From Verrucomicrobiota bacterium (lineage in GTDB: Bacteria > Verrucomicrobiota > Kiritimatiellia > JAHIZV01), in contig JAHIZV010000087.1 in NCBI GenBank assembly GCA_018814445.1, forward strand, positions 1-49,661: a DNA stretch of 49,661 nt, given 5' to 3'. How positions within the stretch are numbered: the first letter of the stretch is position 1; each line of letters starts with the position of its first letter. Made by a program: the position numbers and the translations under genes. The notes under the pieces were generated by a model. The model made no database searches and was not told the DNA's origin. It saw only the letters and a program-made list of their open reading frames with translations. Shown here piece after piece: positions 36,701 to 43,549 of the stretch.

Positions 36701-39700
36701 CAATGATCCCGACGACGCGGACGACGATCCGGACAGTGACGAATATACAAATCTGCAGGAGTTTCAGAACGGAACCGATCCACACGTCTGGAACGCGCGG
36801 CTCACGAACATGTCCAGCATGAGCGTGGCGGGCACGTTCAATGGGTGGGACGCCGCCGCAGTCAACATGAGGCTCATCAACGATTACACCTGGCGTTATA
36901 CCGGCGCCTTCACGCACGAAAGCAACGTAACATTCAAATTCGCCGCGAACGGAAGCTGGACAACCAACTGGGGTGACAACAACCAGAGCGATTTCACTAT
37001 CCCGCTGACGAACAATGCGGGGGAGCAAACCGGCGGCGACATCAGCATCACGGACCCCTTGCATGGTCTCTACAACTTCACCTTTAACGAGCAGACTCTC
37101 GCCTACAGCGTGGATCGGACGTGCGACGAATTCTGTGATCTTGTCGCGGGCGTGACGCAGGTCGTAAGCGTCGGTGCGCCGGGTCCTGTCATGGGTTATA
37201 CCAACGCGTGGAAAGCCATTCTCGGCGGGGATAATGATGCGTCGGTCCCTTCGACATTCTGCCTCGCCCGGAACTACGGTCAGGGGCGGGTGATCATGTT
37301 TGGGCATGACGGCATCGTTCACGACCTCGCACTCTATGACAACCGCAACTTCATGGTGAATGTCATGGAGTGGCTCAACAACGGCGGCGGCAAGCAGGTG
37401 GCCTATACAGAGGGTCACGGCGAATGGGTGAAGGGCGCCCAGCTTTCCGAACTCGCGTCGGAAATGTCCGGCCGCGGTTACACTTTCTCCAGTATCCCCA
37501 GCACGGTCACCGTAAGTTCACTCAGCGGGAAAGATACGCTGATCGTTGGCAACGCCTGGAGCCTGATTGACTACACCGAACGGTACGCCATCAGGGATTT
37601 CGTCTCGAACGGAGGGAGTCTGCTGATGCTTGGACTGGGCTGGTCATGGAGTGGAGAACCCAACACATATCCGATGGCGCCACTGGCCGAATTGTTCCAG
37701 GGAATGTGGGCTCGGGACGGCATAAACGACCCGACAGACCAGTACAACGGATCGCCGATATTCAGCGCCATCTACCCGCATGTGATTCACTATTCTCTGT
37801 CCGAGGCGACGTCATTCATCGCCAGGGCTCACGCTGACTATCCGACGACACTCCCGTCTGTGCTGGAGACCAATACGTTGTTCAGAAACAGATTCCTCTC
37901 CGCGCAGGCCGCCCTGATGGTGATCAGCCGCGACCAGGGCGATTACGGATGGGGCCGCTGGGATCTGTCGCAGTTTGGAAATATCCTGACCTCAGACTAT
38001 CCATCCTACTACTCCAAGAGCAACACGTACGACAAAGCGACGGAGGGCGTCATGTCTGTCGCGCGCGAACGCTTTATCCGTTCGTGGATAGACTCCGAAA
38101 ATCTCTACGACTATCAGAAAGGCGTCATAGCAACGAATACCGGCCTCTACGGAGAATACCGGGACCTGTGGGCCGATTTCACCGTCTACCTCATGGATAA
38201 CGGCGGACTGGACTCGACGCAGAGAGTGGCGATCTATGACTACCTGGGGAGCATACATCCGGCTCTGCACAACACACGTGCGATCTCCGCGACGAACTTT
38301 CTGGGCACAACCGTTCCGGCCATTTCGTTGAGCGGTCGGTATGGACAGGTGAATATATTCGGCACGAAGGTGGGCGCATCCTCCGAGAATCCATTCCCGA
38401 ATGATGTTCCCGCGAAGAACAGCGATATATTCACGATCGTTGTGGCTCATGAGATCAATCACGTTGTTGACGCGTACACGATCAATAACAACACGAATCT
38501 GGAAGCGCGGAAGGACGAGTTGATCAACGACGCGGGAACCAACAGGTATCATTACCTTCGCGGGGGCGACGGGCTTGGCTTTGAACACGGATTCTTCAAG
38601 AACAACCCGCAGGAGTTTTTCGCGTCGATAGCAAATCAGTGGTTTACCGACAGCGCGCGCACCGTCGAGCTCGGATACAGACGGTTCACCAACGGAATCC
38701 CGTACCCCATCAACCAGGCGGTTTTCTTCGCCGACGTGTATTCCCGCGGAACGGATGAGAGCAGATTCTATACGATGGATACACAGGGCGTTGTCAGCAA
38801 CGAAGTCGTCCAGCTCGTCAGAGATGCGAACGGGCATATCAAGGTGCTCTCCTCCGATGCCGCGACCTTCTTCTTCGGCTTGGATTCTTCCGGGAACGTG
38901 ACGAACGTCAACAAGACGGACGGTACGGGTGATTTCGACGGTGACGGCATGACGGATAGTTGGGAGTTGGGGTATAAGCTCGATCCGTTCGACATTTCCG
39001 ATGGAGTCTTTGATCCGGACCACGACGGGCTGACGAACCTGCAGGAGTTCCAGACCAACACGCATCCTTTCCGTCCGGATACCGATTTTGACGGTTTCGG
39101 CGATGCAGTCGATCCAGAGCCGACGACACCGGCGTATTCACAGGTGACACTGACTCCGAGCCCGATCGGAAGGGTAGTCAAATGGACCTACTGGGGTACT
39201 GTCTACTATCGGTACGAGGATTACATGTATTGGGGGTCCCCGAGCTACGAGACGACCCAGGGCTACATGAAGTTCGATGTATCTTCGATTCCGGACAATG
39301 CGATCATCCGTAATGTGGCCATGATTTATCAGTCCAGGGCCACCAACTGGTATTCCGGCATTTCGCCGACATCGGAAATGATTGCCCTCGACGGGCTCGA
39401 TCCGGTTGCATCGACGAACGCGCAGATCCTCTATGGGGCAATAGGAACCGGTGTTGCTCTGCAGGCAACGACGACCAATGAGTTTCCCTTCGGTTCCCGG
39501 CCGGACAAGGTCTTCGATTGGGGGCCGGCTGTCGAAGCGAACCTGAGTTCGCGGCTCTCCTCGGATACGTGGTCGCTCGGCTTTCGTGGGGGCGCCTACT
39601 CGTACTCGATGAACGCATTCGTATCAAATGTGACCGTCATCGTCAGCTACGAGCCGAACACGGACTACCTTTCGAACTACTCGACCATGACCATGGCCGG

Positions 39701-41417
39701 CTCGCTGAACGGCTGGAATGCAGCGGACAACAACATGGTGTTGATCAGCAACTACACATGGAGATTCGAATCCGAGATTTCAAACTACAGTGGACTGCAG
39801 CTCAAGTTCGCCGCGAACCGTGCCTGGGGGACGAATTGGGGCGATAATGACCAGTCGCAATTCTCTCCGACGATTTCCGGCGTCGGCGAGAGTGCAGGCG
39901 CAAACATCACCGTGAACGGTACGCTCAGCGGCGTCCTTCGTGTCACGTTCAACGAGCAGACGGCAGTGTACACCATTGAGTTGGCGGCACTTGCCGACGG
40001 CGACAGCGACGGGATGCCGGATGACTGGGAGCTACTGCATGGGCTTGACCCGAACGATCCTGACGATGCGGACGGCAATCCCGATGGAGATGCTTACTCC
40101 AATCTTCAGGAGTATCAGAATGGCACGGATCCAAACGTGTGGGATCCGAGCAACTCCAACTATTCGTCAATGTGCGTGGTCGGGAATTTCAACGACTGGA
40201 ATTCGGCACGCACCAATATGAGCCTCATCGCCGACTACAGGTGGCGTTATGACTTGGCGGTCACGAACTACTCAGGGCTCCAGTTCAAATTTGCCGCAAA
40301 CGGGAGCTGGGTGACCAACTGGGGCGAGAACGACCAGTTGCAGTTTGACTTGCCGATTTCCGGAACCGGCGACCGTGATGGAGGCAACGTCTCCCTGAAC
40401 GGAACATTGGACGGAACCGTGCGATTCGAATTCAATGAGGGCTCGGCAGACTACTCCGTCACGCTTCTACCTCCGACCGATTCGGACAGTGACGGGATGC
40501 CCGACTACTGGGAGGACCGGTACGGCCTCAGCAAGAACAGCGGCGCCGATGCAGGACTTGATCCGGACGGCGACGGCTTCACGAATCTGCAGGAGTACCA
40601 GAACGGTACGAACCCGCTGGTGCCCGACAACATGGATTCCGACTACATCCACATGTCCATCGCCTCCGATCTGAACGGCTGGAACGCGGCGGCGAACAAC
40701 ATGCGGCTGATCGACCATTACACCTGGCGATGGACCACCGGAATCGATGCGCCGGGCGGTCTCCAATTCAAGTTCGCGGCGAACAGTGTCTGGGCCACAA
40801 ATTGGGGCGACAACGATGTCTCCGCTCTGGCACCCGAGCCGATTAACGGATATGCAGAATTAGAAGGTGCGAATATCGCTGTCGACGGCCCCCTCGACGG
40901 CACATACGAATTCGTATTCAACGAAACGACGCTGGAGTACAGTTTCAGTCGAGCGCCCATCGATGACTTCGACCAGGATGGTATTCCCGATGACTGGGAG
41001 GACTCCAATGGTTTTAATGCGCGAGATGGATCCGACGCGGGTCTTGATGCCGATGCTGACGGGCTCACGAACTACCGGGAATACCGGAACGGCACGAATC
41101 CGAACGATGCAGATACCGATGACGACGGTGCGTCCGACTTCCACGAAGTGATCGCAGGTACAGACGCGGGCAATCCGCTATCCTTTTTCGATGCCGGTGG
41201 CGTCACTGTTTCCGGCGGCGTATCCATCTCGTGGTCAGGTGTCGGAGGCAGAACGTACACCGTGTTCTACTCGGCAGGCGGGCCGGGCGAAGCGGGGATC
41301 TGGGAGCCTGTTCCGGGGCATACGAATCTGACGGGAGTCAGCGGCGCGATGTCTGCGGAGATTGGTATGGAAACAGATGTCACGCAACGGTACTTCAAAG
41401 TTCAGGTTCAGAACTGA
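33726..41417 (+). CDS. Giant secreted subtilase (S8) with Calx-beta, TSP3 repeats, five FNGWD/LNGWN modules, internal GATase-like plus HExxH metallopeptidase-like domain, DNRLRE-like domain
   Basis: S8 triad AVSDTEFDVTHPAL / WGFHGTSVAG / YASGTSFASPF; HEINHVVD at 38448-38471 and NPQEFFASIANQWF. Confidence 0.87.
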   Translation: MKRMKKNSKGITWTAAVLLCVGMCATRAFGLASEERDFFGLTALESSHPEINGTNFSFAVSDTEFDVTHPALGWVGPGTYSDHFSSMDPIDDLPSKNPRVWSAGNRNYATTSYGNLHFGGYFYSFNLPVDNNNTLSNNIWGFHGTSVAGTAGSGLPGPAGRSLGVAPRAKLVLASDSADFNLSAGQVPEGNTFKTVAINRSFTGSSALSSGAREKGALISVNAAGNSFNSTSLRKLQTYGVSPNIWSVRLLPEKGYDIIASGLSGVTSTKAYMSAYGSQRNQESIFTDYSISTIRSGGAMDSYASGTSFASPFTVGGSVLIQQAYAESHGGHWLRIDQISRIMKKSAKFVDDDNVGLRFPVADFEAAVNLAISYQGDPGFEPNFSTDFSDTNRVNSIDNVPHYINPKQFRAEFDYGESLKEYTAPLVTNGLLQFEGNVGTGEANIAIRNGWGDLGVVNLTYPGKKLVFLFDYDTNPGWIGGSTETYLGIKEMYGSQQFMDSGIVGDWDAIGRLAFRITSYQGSDNCLVEVLRCSEMPNTNSALWGRAATYTVPVWDSPLASATVTNLTLGNFPELSVEITATHMKLSRDGQQLFNVAHGLATAPLARSTPYIHFKNGNTDHKTRIDNFSVKTTTSSEPVVTVKTMRSEAIEGLQGHGPGAFGVFNISRTVNTNTALTVGYTVSGTATPGSDYATLPGSVTIPAGIASVDILVTPISDATIESSETVALQLSTGAGYSLGGEQSASLAIVDLTDADSDSLMNTNEDRNANGILTDDDTDRDMLPDYADNDDDGDNVPTLDEDVNGNGSVLDDDSDTDAAPDYLDADDDGDGVPTREEDRNGNGNPQDDDFDNDGTPDYLDPDPSWFSDYYSMSVAGTFNDWNVFSNAMHLIGNGRWEAILSFDGVSGAEFKFAGNGAWFYNWGDNNQTDTDIPISDAADAGGGNVIISGSLNGAYRFRFSDTNQAYSVEYIPPVDTDSDGMTDDWELLHGLDPNDPDDADDDPDSDEYTNLQEFQNGTDPHVWNARLTNMSSMSVAGTFNGWDAAAVNMRLINDYTWRYTGAFTHESNVTFKFAANGSWTTNWGDNNQSDFTIPLTNNAGEQTGGDISITDPLHGLYNFTFNEQTLAYSVDRTCDEFCDLVAGVTQVVSVGAPGPVMGYTNAWKAILGGDNDASVPSTFCLARNYGQGRVIMFGHDGIVHDLALYDNRNFMVNVMEWLNNGGGKQVAYTEGHGEWVKGAQLSELASEMSGRGYTFSSIPSTVTVSSLSGKDTLIVGNAWSLIDYTERYAIRDFVSNGGSLLMLGLGWSWSGEPNTYPMAPLAELFQGMWARDGINDPTDQYNGSPIFSAIYPHVIHYSLSEATSFIARAHADYPTTLPSVLETNTLFRNRFLSAQAALMVISRDQGDYGWGRWDLSQFGNILTSDYPSYYSKSNTYDKATEGVMSVARERFIRSWIDSENLYDYQKGVIATNTGLYGEYRDLWADFTVYLMDNGGLDSTQRVAIYDYLGSIHPALHNTRAISATNFLGTTVPAISLSGRYGQVNIFGTKVGASSENPFPNDVPAKNSDIFTIVVAHEINHVVDAYTINNNTNLEARKDELINDAGTNRYHYLRGGDGLGFEHGFFKNNPQEFFASIANQWFTDSARTVELGYRRFTNGIPYPINQAVFFADVYSRGTDESRFYTMDTQGVVSNEVVQLVRDANGHIKVLSSDAATFFFGLDSSGNVTNVNKTDGTGDFDGDGMTDSWELGYKLDPFDISDGVFDPDHDGLTNLQEFQTNTHPFRPDTDFDGFGDAVDPEPTTPAYSQVTLTPSPIGRVVKWTYWGTVYYRYEDYMYWGSPSYETTQGYMKFDVSSIPDNAIIRNVAMIYQSRATNWYSGISPTSEMIALDGLDPVASTNAQILYGAIGTGVALQATTTNEFPFGSRPDKVFDWGPAVEANLSSRLSSDTWSLGFRGGAYSYSMNAFVSNVTVIVSYEPNTDYLSNYSTMTMAGSLNGWNAADNNMVLISNYTWRFESEISNYSGLQLKFAANRAWGTNWGDNDQSQFSPTISGVGESAGANITVNGTLSGVLRVTFNEQTAVYTIELAALADGDSDGMPDDWELLHGLDPNDPDDADGNPDGDAYSNLQEYQNGTDPNVWDPSNSNYSSMCVVGNFNDWNSARTNMSLIADYRWRYDLAVTNYSGLQFKFAANGSWVTNWGENDQLQFDLPISGTGDRDGGNVSLNGTLDGTVRFEFNEGSADYSVTLLPPTDSDSDGMPDYWEDRYGLSKNSGADAGLDPDGDGFTNLQEYQNGTNPLVPDNMDSDYIHMSIASDLNGWNAAANNMRLIDHYTWRWTTGIDAPGGLQFKFAANSVWATNWGDNDVSALAPEPINGYAELEGANIAVDGPLDGTYEFVFNETTLEYSFSRAPIDDFDQDGIPDDWEDSNGFNARDGSDAGLDADADGLTNYREYRNGTNPNDADTDDDGASDFHEVIAGTDAGNPLSFFDAGGVTVSGGVSISWSGVGGRTYTVFYSAGGPGEAGIWEPVPGHTNLTGVSGAMSAEIGMETDVTQRYFKVQVQN

Positions 41418-41446
41418 GCCGGCAGTCCTGAATGCCGCTGACTTAA

Positions 41447-41647
41447 CCTGCATATTTCATCAAACTGCGCCGCGGAGCCGTCGGCTTTTCGCGAGTACGG
41501 CCCGCTTTTCCTTCGGGACAGGTCTACGAGACATGCCCACTCGGAAAAGCAGACCGTCCTCATCGAAAACACGAGGGCTCCGCTCATAAGTCATGCAGGT
41601 CAGGTTGTATGCGTGGTGGCTGGACGCATTTTGGTGAAATATGCAGG
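41447..41647. mobile_element. 201-bp MITE-like element with about 26-bp terminal inverted repeats flanked by TTAA
   Basis: TTAA|CCTGCATATTTCA... and ...TGAAATATGCAGG|TTAA; CTTAACCTGCATATTTCA (41442-41459) perfectly inverted at 41635-41652; no coding content. Confidence 0.75.
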
Positions 41648-41798
41648 TTAAGGCCACGACATGTCTTACGGCATTGACTGCGAACGGTGCAAACTTCATC
41701 CATTGTTTGCAGTCAAGCCCGTCAGGGCTGTGTATTTCTGCGCCTGTTGCATCCTACAGGGGCCCTAAGTCAGCGCTATTCCAGGCAGTCCTCACTTG

Positions 41799-41826
41799 TT
41801 GACACATGGCGATGTCCGGTTAGATA
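41799..41826 (+). promoter_or_regulatory. Sigma70-like promoter for the YHS lipoprotein gene
   Basis: TTGACA (41799-41804), 16 nt, TAGATA (41821-41826); ATG at 41840. Confidence 0.45.
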
Positions 41827-41839
41827 CTGAACGGCGTCC

Positions 41840-42817
41840 ATGAAGGCACTCGCCGCACAAACTTCTGCCGTCGTGCGCTGCAGCATGTTCATTGCTGCAC
41901 TACTGCCGCTTCTTTCATCGTGTGCCGGGCCGGGTGGAGACAGCGCATTCTCTGACCGGACTCCCGTACGCGCGATCGACTCCGAGCTGCTGAGGGAGAG
42001 GCAGGCTGAAATAGAAATGCGCGAAACTGTGGCGAGCAGTCAATCTCTGGCTTCCGAGGAGAAAGAATACATCGATGCGGTGATCGCATACCGTGTTGCC
42101 GAGAAGCGCTATGACCGGACTCTTGACCACTATGATTCATTGCTGTCTAAAGCCCGGAGCAGTGTTGACCGCGCAGAGCGTGACTACCAGCGTGCGATGA
42201 AGGTTAAGACCTACAAGGAGGCCAGGCAGTATATTCACAAGGCAAAACGCTACAAGTCCATGGCCCTGAACGTTCAGCGAGCCGAAAAGGAGTATGCAGA
42301 AGCGGCGAGTGATCTGGATCGAGCCGCATTAAATGTGAATGCAGCCTCAAAGAAACTGGTTCGCAAGAGGAAGGAACGAGTGCAGCGCGGTGAGAATGTG
42401 GCACAGACTGCTGTCAGGACTGCAGAAACACCGGCGGCCACTGCGCCGCTGGCGATCGGCGGCTACGATCCTGTCGCGTACTTCAGGAACGGCGAGGCGG
42501 CAGAAGGTATGCCCGCGATTCATTGTGAATGGAATGGAAAGACCTGGTACTTTGTCAGTGAGGAAGACAAGGAGTTCTTCAATAGAAAGCCTGACCTGTT
42601 TGCTCCCCGGTTCGGGGGGCAGTGTGCGTGGGCAATGGCGCAGGGAAGAATGGTGCCCGGCGATCCTGCCGTGTGGAAAGTTTTTGATAACCGGCTCTAT
42701 CTTCATCAGAACACTGCCGTCCAAGCCGGATGGGCACTGGAAGTGGAGGGCAACATAGCCTCAGCCGAGCGTTTCTGGCGGGATATGAGCAAAGGCAATC
42801 CGGATGACGGTGAGTAG
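41840..42817 (+). CDS. Lipoprotein with coiled-coil region and C-terminal YHS domain
   Basis: LLSSCAGPG lipobox; heptad-rich 90-180; IGGYDPVAYFRNGEAAEGMPAIHCEWNGKTWYFVSEEDKEFFNRKPDLFAPRFGGQCAWAMAQG. Confidence 0.85.
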   Translation: MKALAAQTSAVVRCSMFIAALLPLLSSCAGPGGDSAFSDRTPVRAIDSELLRERQAEIEMRETVASSQSLASEEKEYIDAVIAYRVAEKRYDRTLDHYDSLLSKARSSVDRAERDYQRAMKVKTYKEARQYIHKAKRYKSMALNVQRAEKEYAEAASDLDRAALNVNAASKKLVRKRKERVQRGENVAQTAVRTAETPAATAPLAIGGYDPVAYFRNGEAAEGMPAIHCEWNGKTWYFVSEEDKEFFNRKPDLFAPRFGGQCAWAMAQGRMVPGDPAVWKVFDNRLYLHQNTAVQAGWALEVEGNIASAERFWRDMSKGNPDDGE

Positions 42818-42832
42818 CGAAGGGCGGCATCC

Positions 42833-43459
42833 ATGTCACCGCAGGATATAGAACTTGTTGCTATTGATTTTGAAACGACGGGAACAGTCGGCAATCTTCC
42901 ATCTGAGCCATGGCAGATCGGTATGGTCAGGATCACAGAGGGAAGGATCGATAGCACCTCGGTGTTCGAAAGTCTTCTGCGCGTGGGCGACAGACCTTTC
43001 AATCCGAACGCCCCCGGAATCCATCACCAATTGAAAGACCAACTGGCCGCGGCGCCGTCCCTGCAGGAACTGTGGCCTCAACTGCGAGGGTGGTGGTACG
43101 GGCATCCTCTCGTCGCCCACAACATATCTACGGAGAAGACGATTATCACGAAAGCAGCCCCTTTGCATGTGCCCGGCCCCTGGATCGATACCTTGAAGTT
43201 GGCAAGGATCGCGTATCCAGCACGAAAGACTCATTCGTTGACTGATCTTCTCGATGATCTGGAATTACAGGAAAGAACGGTGAGTCTGTGTCCGGGCCGT
43301 CTGCCCCACGATGCTCTTTTCGATGCCATCGGCTGCGCGGTCCTGCTGGAGCACCTTCTGTCACTCGAAGGGTGGGCTGCCGCGCGTATTGAGGATCTCG
43401 CGTCCGCTCACCCGCAGAACTTCTACCGTGTCCGCAACAGACGGGGAGCCGATGCGTGA
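42833..43459 (+). CDS. DnaQ-like 3'-5' exonuclease domain protein
   Basis: IELVAIDFETTGTVGNLPSEPWQIGMVRI...HPLVAHNISTEKTII...LPHDALFDAIGCAVLLEHLL. Confidence 0.85.
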   Translation: MSPQDIELVAIDFETTGTVGNLPSEPWQIGMVRITEGRIDSTSVFESLLRVGDRPFNPNAPGIHHQLKDQLAAAPSLQELWPQLRGWWYGHPLVAHNISTEKTIITKAAPLHVPGPWIDTLKLARIAYPARKTHSLTDLLDDLELQERTVSLCPGRLPHDALFDAIGCAVLLEHLLSLEGWAAARIEDLASAHPQNFYRVRNRRGADA

Positions 43460-43549
43460 CGCCGAGCCTTTAGATGGTTGCTCTCGGTTGGAGAAACCTT
43501 AATACTCTTCCCTGCTAACAGGTGAGGGCGCATTGTGAATCTTCATATC

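Noticed and set aside
41362-41699. Short ORFs over the 41.4-41.7 kb spacer
   Set aside because: They fall in the MITE-like inverted-repeat element and read symmetric nonsense on both strands.
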